Assembly: GCA_004000155.1 (NCBI GenBank)
Contig: RCSS01000785.1
Coordinates: forward strand, 1 to 16,030
Source of the DNA: Tubulinosema ratisbonensis
Taxonomy: Eukaryota > Microsporidia > Tubulinosematidae
Direction: 5' to 3'
DNA length: 16,030 bases
Under the pieces are notes generated by a model, which was given only the letters and a program-made list of their open reading frames with translations, ran no database searches and was not told the origin of the DNA. The position numbers and the translations under genes are program-made. Of this stretch, positions 1 through 7,342 are shown in pieces (position 1 is the first letter of the stretch; every line of letters begins with the position of its first letter).

Positions 1-443
1 AAAATTCAACACTTATTTTTTTTGCATTTTAATAAATAAATATATTAAAAATTTATTTAAACCTTCTATTTTTGATATTTATATGATGAATAAGAAAGCA
101 AATCAATAAAACAAGAATTAACATATTAAATTTCAAACAAAAATATTTCCTAAAGTCGGGGTTTCGGTTTGGTAAGCACAAAAATCTAACCTTTTAGAAA
201 GTCTTGAGAAGAACTAAAAGTAGCAGTATATTATAAAATTTCGTGTTTTTTAGAAAATAGATCTTTAAGCTTCTTTGGCATTATTTTTTAGATATTTAAC
301 TCATATTTTTTTTATTTTAGATAAATATAAACAAAAACTTTCAAAAGATAAATTTTCAAAATTCAATAATAAATATTAATTTAATTAACCTTAACCAACC
401 CCTAACTCTCTTATATAAATATAATTTATCCTAGCTGATACTT
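1..443. other. A+T-rich spacer with no convincing gene
   Basis: No open frame here looks like a real protein. A G-rich patch at about 152-195 (with tcggggtttcggtttggtaa) resembles the end of the transposase relic at 874-915 and may be a further fragment of the same kind of element. The rest is poly-A/T-rich spacer. Confidence 0.4.
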
Positions 444-936
444 TTAAATGAAATTAGACATGGTTTTTTTGTAACAATAACTTACAATGCAGGAGTAGAG
501 TTTCTCATAGTAGAAGGTGTACTTGTTAAAGAAAAGATCTGTTACAAATGCAATGCCTTTATAATTTTCAATAAAAAATTTTATTTGAATGCAGAAAAAA
601 AAGCACGGGGTTGTCTTTTCTATATTCAAAATAACTTTTTTTTAAAGATAATAAAATAGGTGTAGCAAATTTGTTGAAGATCTCTTACCACTATCTTCAC
701 AAGGTGTCCATTTTTGAGATTTTCGAAACAACTAGAATTGGTACTAAAGCTGTTGCTGCATGGTGTCTCTACCTAAGTGAATTGTCAGTTGGTAGTCTAG
801 AATATAAAGAAATTTTAATAGATAAGAAGGAGTTGTGGTAGAAGATGATGAAAATAAATTATGTATAATGCAAAGGGTTTTCGGTGGGGTAAGTAGACAA
901 CTAGCCAAACCTAAATATAAGACATTTTGCCAATAA
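444..936 (+). pseudogene. Decayed IS1595/ISXO2-like (Merlin-type) DDE transposase relic
   Basis: Three successive open stretches in different frames read as one broken transposase. The first (444-659, frame starting at 444) contains KEKICYKCNAF, the first CxxC of a zinc ribbon, followed by a run resembling the second half of that domain, and ends at TAG 657-659. The second (open from about 638, ending at TAG 839-841) reads LLKISYHYLHKVSIFEIF and IGTKAVAAWCLYLSEL, the helical linker pattern before the catalytic core. The third (826-936) reads VVVEDDENKL then VFGGVSRQLAKP, matching the family pattern of a hydrophobic strand, first catalytic Asp with Glu, then a V/FGG-x-x-R stretch. The frame changes fall near a T8 run (636-643) and near 820-835. 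The rest of the catalytic core is missing. Merlin elements are known from microsporidia. Family assignment is by eye from motif order and is moderately secure. Confidence 0.5.
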
Positions 937-1307
937 TAATTTTATATCCCGCCCAATCACCCTGAGAACAGCTTTAAAATCTTACATAATAATTTAGGGA
1001 TTTTTAATATTTGTCATAAAAATTAATTTGATTCAAAAAAATCAAGTTTTTAACAATATATAGTGATAAACTGTAATTCTAAGAATTTTTTTATTTTTTT
1101 TAAAGATTTTAGTAATGATTGATGTTAATTTAAAACTTTTTGGTTAAAATTCTCTTTTAAAATTATGTATAATAAATTCTTACAAAAATATGATCAAAAA
1201 AATTTTTAAGTCAAAGAAACAAATAACTATTAATTTGTAAAAATTATTTATATTTATAACTTTGATAGAAAAACAGAAAAAACTATCGTTAGAGATGCTA
1301 AGAAAGA
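937..1307. other. A+T-rich spacer, nothing recognised
   Basis: Between the transposase relic and the G+C-richer repeat there is only A+T-rich sequence with frequent stops in all frames. The short G+C-richer start (about 947-985) may be residual transposon sequence, but no motif is readable there. Confidence 0.4.
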
Positions 1308-1500
1308 ATGTGCATAGCCTGGGTGCACTCTATTGACTGCCTAAGTCTACCTTACCTTGCAGGCTTTGGTTACAGGAGAATTCGGTAGGTACGTTGTAAC
1401 ACGTTTCTCAGCGGATTCCAACTTCTATGGCCACCGCCCCACATGTGCATAGCCTGGGTAATGCTAATAGCCAATGATACGGTTCAGGGCCGTAATACTC
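1308..1500 (+). repeat. Dispersed repeat, copy 1 (least degenerate), with internal 17-bp direct repeat
   Basis: A markedly G+C-richer island in A+T-rich surroundings. The segment 1326-1370 matches 14662-14706 at 43 of 45 positions. Positions 1324-1344 match the reverse complement of 7076-7096 exactly, and 1360-1377 match the reverse complement of 7045-7062 at 17 of 18. A 17-bp word (atgtgcatagcctgggt) occurs twice, at 1308-1324 and 1443-1459, 135 bp apart. No coding frame is maintained in either strand, so it is read as a non-coding mobile or repetitive element. Its full consensus and ends cannot be set from one window. Confidence 0.6.
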
Positions 1501-1507
1501 TTTTTTT
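1449..1507 (+). promoter_or_regulatory. Possible Pol III internal promoter (box A, box B) and T-run terminator
   Basis: The word tagcctgggta (about 1451-1461 within the second 17-bp repeat) resembles a tRNA box A and sits in a D-arm-like hairpin, GCAT/ATGC flanking a ten-base loop. The word ggttcagggcc at 1481-1491 resembles box B and lies in a T-arm-like hairpin, TACGG/CCGTA flanking TTCAGGG. The invariant A58 is a G here. A run of seven T follows at 1501-1507, as expected for Pol III termination. Only 13 bases separate the two arms, too few for an anticodon arm, and no acceptor stem pairs. This is therefore not a functional tRNA but possibly a tRNA-derived transcription unit. Confidence 0.25.
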
Positions 1508-1686
1508 GAAAAAATATTACTACATTAATTATAAAATAAATATTAAATTAATATTTTTTATATTATCAATTTTAAATTAATTAATTTTTTTGACTTGCAT
1601 TTATTGTTTTCTGTGTGGAAATATTAATTAATCTGTAAATTTTATGATTTAAAAATCTTTTTATTTTTTTGAAATTTGTTAAATAG

Positions 1687-1930
1687 AGTTATACGGTCCT
1701 ATTAGAAAATGACAAATTTTATCTCTATGAAAGTACCAAGAAACGATCGATCAAGAATATTTTCAGGCCCCCTATCGGCTATAAAGCACTTAATACAATG
1801 AGACATTTTGCTTTATCCAAAAAAATGTTCATACTGTAGTTGTACGATGAATATGTTAAAATTTAAAAAATATGTTAATGAAGTATTTTATAAATGTAAA
1901 AACTGCAATAAGAGCAATAATATATTTTAA
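1687..1930 (+). pseudogene. Second transposase fragment with a double-CxxC zinc ribbon
   Basis: Two overlapping frames read as one broken N-terminal region. The first (1687-1839, stop TAG) is open for 50 codons with protein-like composition, including IFRPPIGYKALNTMRHF. The second (1802-1930, stop TAA) reads KKCSYCSCTMNMLKF then VFYKCKNCNKS. That is CxxC, about 20 residues, CxxC, the arrangement of the zinc ribbon that precedes IS1595/ISXO2-like DDE domains. The two frames join at about 1820 with a shift. No DDE core follows; the ORC-like gene starts 120 bp downstream. It resembles the relic at 444-936 in type but not closely in sequence. Confidence 0.35.
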
Positions 1931-1968
1931 AGCAAAATATATTTTCTCACCTAAAATTAAAATACATT

Positions 1969-2029
1969 ATTATTTATATTCAATCTATAAGTGGATTCAG
2001 ATTATTTATTTTCAATCTATAAGTGGATT
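1969..2029 (+). repeat. Tandem 29-bp duplication just upstream of the ORC-like gene
   Basis: Copy one (1969-1997) and copy two (2001-2029) match at 28 of 29 positions and are separated by three bases (cag), a period of 32. The core is tcaatctataagtggatt. The second copy ends 23 bp before the ATG at 2053, so both copies lie in the likely promoter or 5' untranslated region of that gene. An open frame at 1872-2066 runs through both copies but is not a convincing gene. Confidence 0.75.
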
Positions 2030-2052
2030 GAAAATATATTGGAAAAGGACGT

Positions 2053-2808
2053 ATGACGAGATTTAAACTTTTCAAATTTCCATATCAAAAAGGTAAAATC
2101 AAATATAGACAGTATTTATTGGCAAAAGAAGAAATAAAATCAATAAAAGAATTTCTTAATTCAAAAGAAAAGATACTTCACATTTGTGGTAAACCTGGCA
2201 CAGGCAAAACTTTGACCATAAAACACATTTTAAAAAACAAACATTACAACTTTTACAACGCATACTCAGATTTAACTAAATTACTTTCTTTATCAATCAA
2301 GATACCAAAAAAATTAACAATCATTGATGAATTTGACATCTTAGAAAAAAATCATAAAAAAGAGTCAGAGAAAATAATAGAATCGTTCTTAAAAAGTAAA
2401 CATAAACTAATTACTATATCAAATTATCTTGGTTCTAATGAAAATGTTCTCTTTTTTAAGCCATACACATCAGAAGAGATAGAAGAAATACTTTTATTAA
2501 AATTTAAAAATGAATTAAAGAATGAAATATTAAACCCAATAAAAATTAAGATTATTGCTAAAAAGAGCACGGATGGAGATTTAAGGAAGACTTTTGACAA
2601 AGTGATAAATGAACTTGCGGGAGAAAATGAAGTTAACATAGAAGAAGAGAGCAATGTTCATAAAGAAATCGTAAAAGAAATAGTTAATAGAAGTAAAAAA
2701 AAGAATCAAATTGAATTGTATGAAATTTATTTAGAAAAGTGTAAAGAATTAAAAATTAAAGCATACGAGAGAAGTGATTTTATTTTGGTGTGTGATTCTT
2801 TTGATTAA
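2053..2808 (+). CDS. ORC1/CDC6: Orc1/Cdc6-family AAA+ ATPase (replication origin licensing), C terminus apparently truncated
   Basis: The 251-residue product is an initiator-type AAA+ ATPase, expected to bind origins and help load the MCM helicase in the nucleus. Visible motifs in order are Walker A GKPGTGKT (46-53), Walker B LTIIDEFD (88-95), a sensor 1 region ISNYLG (122-127), the family segment FKPYTSEEIEEIL (135-147), and sensor 2 GDLRKTFD (175-182). A partial winged helix begins near 218 (ELYEIYLEKCKELKI). An in-frame stop at 2029-2031 leaves 2053 as the only ATG. No BAH domain or long N-terminal extension is present, so Orc1 and Cdc6 cannot be told apart. The winged helix is about half its usual length. 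Skipping one base at 2806 would add 18 residues, KFGDLYIKRREFFNKMLF, ending at 2863, which look like the missing wing. A sequencing indel or recent frameshift is likely. Confidence 0.88.
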   Translation: MTRFKLFKFPYQKGKIKYRQYLLAKEEIKSIKEFLNSKEKILHICGKPGTGKTLTIKHILKNKHYNFYNAYSDLTKLLSLSIKIPKKLTIIDEFDILEKNHKKESEKIIESFLKSKHKLITISNYLGSNENVLFFKPYTSEEIEEILLLKFKNELKNEILNPIKIKIIAKKSTDGDLRKTFDKVINELAGENEVNIEEESNVHKEIVKEIVNRSKKKNQIELYEIYLEKCKELKIKAYERSDFILVCDSFD

Positions 2809-2863
2809 ATTTGGAGATTTATATATTAAAAGAAGGGAGTTTTTTAATAAAATGCTTTTTTAG

Positions 2864-3270
2864 AAAAAAAAGTAGATAAATTTTGGTAAAAATGTATATA
2901 CCAGCTATGTAAAAATAACAAATTTGATTTTCCTTTTGTTAATTTTTTTTTCTACATAATCTACACGGTATGTGGTTGTAGATCTGGATATATTGAGTAT
3001 CTTTCTAAGTCGGATTCATTCTAAATTTTATGAAATAATAATCTCTCATTTAATTTTTCTAAACTATAAAAATTATTTTTAAAAATAAGAGTAATCTTTT
3101 TATCCCTCCAAAACCCCCTCCTCGCGGACTTTTTTTTTAATTTTAGCCATTTTTTTATAAATAATATTAAATCAAAACAGTATTTCTCTTTCCGGCAATT
3201 AAAATCAGCAGAAAAACAAAAAATTAAATTTATTAATAAAAAAAAGAAAAAATTTGAATCCATCTCTTTA
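2864..3270. other. Spacer between the ORC-like gene and the ZIP gene
   Basis: No separate gene is recognised. A short C-rich patch (about 3103-3130, with ccccctcctcgcggac) stands out against the A+T-rich background. The ZIP reading frame stays open upstream to the stop at 3067-3069 but has no ATG in that stretch. A 98-codon antisense frame at 3021-3317 overlaps the start of the ZIP gene and is rich in Lys/Phe runs; it is regarded as spurious. Confidence 0.5.
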
Positions 3271-4044
3271 ATGTTCACCCATAAAGATTTATACAAAACT
3301 TCATTTTTTATTTTCATATTTACTTTTGGCTTTGCATACTCATTTAAGATACTTGAGAAGTTAAAGATACCAGACCATATTAAGTGTTTTACTGGCGGAG
3401 TAATTCTTACAACAATGATATTTCACATTCTACCACATATGTACGAAATTAAAGGATTGTTGGCCCCTTTTTCCGCTGGGTTAAGCTTTCTTTTTTTATT
3501 TTCTTTAGATAAACTTTACATTTCTTCTTCTGGGAAACAAGATTCAATTCCAGAAAAAGCTACCGAGAAACAAGCTTGTATTTTTGTAGTGGCGATGAGT
3601 TTACATTCTTTTATGGAAGGATTGGGTGTGCCAGTAAAAACTAAAAAAGAACTTAAGTGGTATATGCTTGGATTAGTGGGACATAAATGGATAGAAGCGA
3701 TTGTTTTGGGTGTTTCTGTGTTTCAAAGTAATTTTTCTGAGCTGACCAACTTNTTTTTAATTTTTGTTTATTCTATTCTTACTCCCCTGGGAATAATTAT
3801 TGGTAAATTTAGTGTTAACAATTTTAATGACTCAAAAGGGGTGGTAATTAAACTNTTAACTGGTATTTCTGCAGGATCCTTCTTTTATATTGGATTTTTA
3901 GAAATGCTTAATAATGGATTTGAGGATGCAAAGAATAAGAAAGAGGAATTTGTGAGACTTTTACTTATCTTTGCAGGATTTTTTGTGATGTGTATTGTCA
4001 ATTTTTATGCTGAGAAATTAGAAGAAAAAGGAAAAGATAATTAA
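3271..4044 (+). CDS. ZIP-family divalent metal (zinc/iron) transporter
   Basis: A 257-residue polytopic membrane protein that should import zinc or a related metal into the cytosol, from outside or from an organelle. The ZIP signatures are clear. Span 2 has GGVILTTMIFHILPHMYE (42-59). Span 4 has HSFMEGLG (112-119) with the metal-site His112 and Glu116. Span 5 has HKWIEAIVLG (138-147) with His138 and Glu142. Span 6 has the conserved Pro172 (TPLGIIIG), and span 7 reads SAGSFFYIGFLEML (200-213). Eight spans fit the family and the length is at the short end. The loop between spans 3 and 4 (about 85-101) lacks the His cluster common in larger homologues. Two ambiguous bases (3752 and 3855) leave residues 161 and 195 undefined. 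The ATG at 3271 is the first in a frame open since 3070. Substrate specificity cannot be read from sequence. Confidence 0.93.
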   Translation: MFTHKDLYKTSFFIFIFTFGFAYSFKILEKLKIPDHIKCFTGGVILTTMIFHILPHMYEIKGLLAPFSAGLSFLFLFSLDKLYISSSGKQDSIPEKATEKQACIFVVAMSLHSFMEGLGVPVKTKKELKWYMLGLVGHKWIEAIVLGVSVFQSNFSELTNXFLIFVYSILTPLGIIIGKFSVNNFNDSKGVVIKXLTGISAGSFFYIGFLEMLNNGFEDAKNKKEEFVRLLLIFAGFFVMCIVNFYAEKLEEKGKDN

Positions 4045-5278
4045 ATATTAAATTATTTATTTTTTTCATTTAAAAATTAAAATTTATTTTTAGCTTAATC
4101 TGACCAATCAAAATATTTTTGCTGTCTAATTGTAACTCTTATAAAATTTACATCATTTACAACAAAATTTAAGGTAGTTTATTAATTCTTGAATCAAAAA
4201 TAGACTTGTTATGTCTGTTATTCATTAGATAAATTATCAGTTTATTTTAGCTCAATTAAATTTTTATACTCATTTATTTTGAGAATTGAATCTATGTTAA
4301 ATAACAAAATGTTATTAAAATAAAAAAACTTATGTTTGTTTAATTTAAATTATGAGTGTCTAAGTTTGTTATATTTTAGAAGTGTATAATTTAAAAATAT
4401 TTATGTAATTTATAAATAAGTAATTTTTGAGATGAAAAGGAATGTAACTAATTTTTCTAAACAAGTACAATACTTTAATAAACATAAATAATTTTTTTGC
4501 CTAGAGATGAAAAATCCATACGAAGAAAATAACTATGCAATGATATAATATATTATCACCTTTTTAATTATAAGAAAAAAATATTGTATATATTTACAAA
4601 TATGATGATTCAAGGCTTTTAACTATGTTAGCTTTATACACACCCAAATTCACTTTATGCACTATTTATTGCTTAAAATATACTTTACCTGTAAGGTATT
4701 GGTTACCGGAATAACTATATATATAAAATTTTGAATGTTGTATGTAAATTATTCATAGCATGAAAAATAGCTAATATTTTTAAAATTAATTTTAAAAACT
4801 TAATAATGGCATTGTTTGATGTTAATTATGACGTGCTTTTCCCAAAATGGAATAAAATTTTTTTAAAAATTATTATCTTTTTACATTTTGGTAATTTAAA
4901 TTTTTTGTTATGGTATATTCAGAAAAACTTGTAATATTTTCTAGCTTTTCTTAAACATAGAAATCTTTAATCTTATATAAAGCTACTTTTACTTTAATCA
5001 AATATAAATAATGTTGAACTAATAAGTCAAAAATAAAAAATCATTCCATAGTTTTAAAACGCAATTTTTTTTATTTGGATATCTTATAATAGTCATTTAA
5101 TTACAATTTCTATACTATTAATCATAAATATTATATATTTCTATGTTTTAATTAAACCTCAATCAATGATTTATTTACATTGAAAACATTTATTCAATTA
5201 AATGATTATCTTAAATGTAAATATAAAAACTTACAAATTTACACAAACAATAAATTCCTTTGATAAAATTTATTAAAA
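4045..5278. other. A+T-rich spacer with one degenerate repeat copy
   Basis: Apart from the degenerate dispersed-repeat copy at about 4635-4716, this 1.2-kb stretch is simple A/T-rich sequence with dense stops on both strands. No RNA gene was recognised. Confidence 0.5.
4635..4716 (+). repeat. Dispersed repeat, degenerate copy 5
   Basis: The segment 4658-4712 aligns along its length with 1324-1380, keeping tgcact, ctttacc, and a final ggttaccgga against ggttacagga, at roughly 70% identity by eye. The bases just upstream (cacccaaattcac) resemble the part of copy 3 that precedes the same block. It shares the orientation of copies 1 and 2. Confidence 0.4.
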
Positions 5279-6070
5279 TTATGGATATCCATTCTTAATG
5301 CTATCTTTTGTATTTACTATGTTCATTTTAGCATTATCACAAACAAATATCATCGATATAAAATAAATTGCTTCTAAAACTGGCAAAATTCTCTCATTTA
5401 ATTTCATTCTTCCGATTACTCCTGTTAAATGTAAAATTATACATAAAGAAATTAGGCCAATAGAAACATAGTTTTGTGCTAAAACAATACAAAAAATGTT
5501 AGCTGAAAATAAAAAACCTAAAAGAAATATTCCTATGTTTTCAATAAAAAGTATATTTCTGAAATTATCAATCAATAATAAACTTACCAAATTGATAAAG
5601 TAAACTGAGTAGTAAAAAATATTACTGAAATCGTTTTTAAATTTAAAAACAAAAGTGTTTAGCTCTGTAAAAGGTAAGGATATGATTATTAGTGGTATAA
5701 ACTTCAGTAAAGCTAAAAAGTTACTAAGTAATTTTTTCTTTTTGTGTACTAATACAAAATTTATTNGCACAAAGGTAGTAANAAAGATAAAGTATCCAAT
5801 TTTTATTGCAATATTTAATTTGATTTCAGGATCGAATAAATAACCTGTGCTTATTAGCGAAGTAGAAAAAATACAGCCCAAATATAATAATTTTTTTATT
5901 GGTTTATATTTCTTATTGCTAGAAAGGTTTATTGAACTACCATGCTCTACTTGGTCTAAATTTATTGGTGTTGTTTCTTCTGTTTCTTTCTGTATTACAA
6001 TAATATCGTCCTCTCCAGTAGATTCTTTTTTATTTCTTATATCATTTAATGGAATTAATTCATTTTCCAT
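5279..6070 (-). CDS. Multi-span membrane protein of unknown function (family member A)
   Basis: The 263-residue product is not recognised. Residues 1-58 are hydrophilic and acidic (ENELIPLNDIRNKKE, then a Glu/Thr-rich stretch) and presumably cytosolic. About seven hydrophobic spans follow, near 60-78, 87-108, 115-134, 150-166, 173-198, 199-219 and 228-245, then a short polar tail. The C-terminal LEAIYFISMIFVCDN (232-246) matches in pattern the ends of the genes at 9492 (SGLYYLYVLSLIFNN) and 13239 (DGMYYSFLFSVHCDL). Length and layout are also alike, so the three are probably diverged paralogues; this is inference. Two ambiguous bases (5766 and 5782) leave two residues in span 2 undefined. Long flanking spacers give no operon or partner clue. 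A lineage-specific transporter or membrane protein is possible, but no transporter motif is visible. Confidence 0.75.
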   Translation of the reverse strand: MENELIPLNDIRNKKESTGEDDIIVIQKETEETTPINLDQVEHGSSINLSSNKKYKPIKKLLYLGCIFSTSLISTGYLFDPEIKLNIAIKIGYFIFXTTFVXINFVLVHKKKKLLSNFLALLKFIPLIIISLPFTELNTFVFKFKNDFSNIFYYSVYFINLVSLLLIDNFRNILFIENIGIFLLGFLFSANIFCIVLAQNYVSIGLISLCIILHLTGVIGRMKLNERILPVLEAIYFISMIFVCDNAKMNIVNTKDSIKNGYP

Positions 6071-7042
6071 GTTACAAAGGAATATTAATTTTTAATTTAA
6101 AATTTTGATGAAATTATTCATTTTGAGTTCATAAAAATATTTTAACAATTAAAAATACTAAAAAATTTTTAATTTTTAAAATGAGTTTAGAGCGCCAAGC
6201 GACAAAATGATGTAAAAAACATTTCTAAGACAAGCTAAAATGAAAATTTAAATTAAAACATTAAATTTTAGGCACATGAAAATTTCTGCAATTTTAATTA
6301 TTAAACCATGTGAAATTTATTTGTAACTTAAAATTTAGAACTAAATTAAACATTAAAAGAAAAATATAAAAATATTTTAATTGTAAGCATGTATAACGTC
6401 TATGAAAATTGATATTTTTATTAGAAAGCGAATGTAACTTTTTTAATAGAAAAATAGGGGTCAAAACTGCCATAAAAGAAATAAAAATTTTTAATTAATT
6501 AAATTTTCGATTTAGTGACTAATACCTAAAAAATTTTTATTTAATTATAATTCAGGAAAGGAGAAATTACGTAAATGGGGGTTTTTATTCTAAGTTAGGG
6601 TTTTAATAAATATTATATTTTCCTACCCATATTTATAAGTGCACTTAAATAAATAATTAATACCTAAAGTCTAACTATTCATTACATTTCAGCATACATA
6701 CCTAGTCTAATTAAATTTATATATTTTATAAAAATTGTTATGCTGTAAATAAAATGCAAGAAATTTTAAGATTTATACTTATATTAGAATATTTTTTATA
6801 AGAACTCGGGTTTAAATTGTATTTAAAACTTCTAAGTTATAAATTTCTACATGTTTCACACATTTTTATCTGAATTTCAAACAAATTTTATGCTAGTTTT
6901 TGATCAAGTTTTTCTACAGAGAAGATACAACGAGCAAACAACGATCTGTATAAGTTTAAATGCAAAATAATGTAATAATTGATATAAAACAAAAAATAAT
7001 TTATTTTAATGAATTATAAGCCTTAAAAATGGTATGTCTTTA

Positions 7043-7170
7043 GTTCCTGTAACTAAAGCCTGTACAAAGTTAGAATTAGGCAGTCAATAGAGTGCAAGGG
7101 GTGGGTTTTAGTGGGTGAATGACTCGCAGTATCTTAAGCTATACCTAATTATGTAGAAACATATTTTATC
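7043..7170 (-). repeat. Dispersed repeat, copy 3 (reverse orientation)
   Basis: Read on the minus strand, 7096-7076 is identical to 1324-1344 and 7062-7045 matches 1360-1377 at 17 of 18. The two blocks are separated by a slightly shorter spacer than in copy 1. The other side, 7101-7165, aligns with 11102-11165, sharing gtgggttttagtggg, ctcgc, gtatctt and tacctaattat. This copy therefore links both halves of the repeat family and shows the element is at least about 120 bp long. Confidence 0.6.
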
Positions 7171-7193
7171 GTATGTTTCTTTTAATTAGGTAT
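7141..7193. repeat. Long interrupted hairpin at the end of repeat copy 3
   Basis: An 11-bp outer arm (atacctaatta 7141-7151 with taattaggtat 7183-7193) encloses, after a small asymmetric bulge, a 9-bp inner arm (agaaacata 7155-7163 with tatgtttct 7172-7180) and an 8-base loop. All 20 arm pairs are perfect. Its left arm is conserved in repeat copy 4 (tacctaattat at 11142-11152), where the right arm is not. Confidence 0.7.
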
Positions 7194-7290
7194 TATATCT
7201 TATTTAGAAGGCAAGCAAAAAGATCTATGTATTGATTTCTTATCCCTAGGCAACAAAAAAAGGTATGTTTTCAGAATTTGTGTTTTTTTT

Positions 7291-7342
7291 AAATCTATCA
7301 AAAAAACATTTTATTAAATCTATCAAAAAAAAACATTTTATT
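7291..7342 (+). repeat. Two-copy direct tandem repeat
   Basis: The unit aaatctatca, an A-run, then cattttatt occurs at 7291-7315 and again at 7316-7342. The copies differ only by two extra A in the second homopolymer. It looks like a local replication-slippage product with no evident function. Confidence 0.8.

Noticed and set aside
444..629. 61-codon minus-strand frame in the transposase relic
   Set aside because: The plus strand reads as a zinc-ribbon and linker of a known transposase type, which better explains the openness.
1430..1507. Functional tRNA gene
   Set aside because: D-arm-like and T-arm-like hairpins are only 13 bases apart, no acceptor stem pairs, and the conserved A58 is G.
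1872..2066. 64-codon plus-strand frame overlapping the ORC-like start
   Set aside because: It spans the tandem 29-bp duplication and overlaps the ATG at 2053; composition is that of A/T-rich spacer.
2424..2654. 76-codon antisense frame inside the ORC-like gene
   Set aside because: It lies wholly inside a gene with clear AAA+ motifs; a shadow.
3021..3317. 98-codon antisense open frame over the start of the ZIP gene
   Set aside because: It is Lys/Phe-rich, matches nothing, and overlaps a strongly supported gene on the other strand.
5655..6095. Plus-strand open frames of 62 and 82 codons across the gene at 5279-6070
   Set aside because: They are antisense shadows of the longer membrane-protein frame.
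6915..6960. Possible U6 snRNA (acagagaagat matches the U6 core word)
   Set aside because: The AGC triad spacing, flanking U6 sequence, internal stem and 3' T-run are not present.
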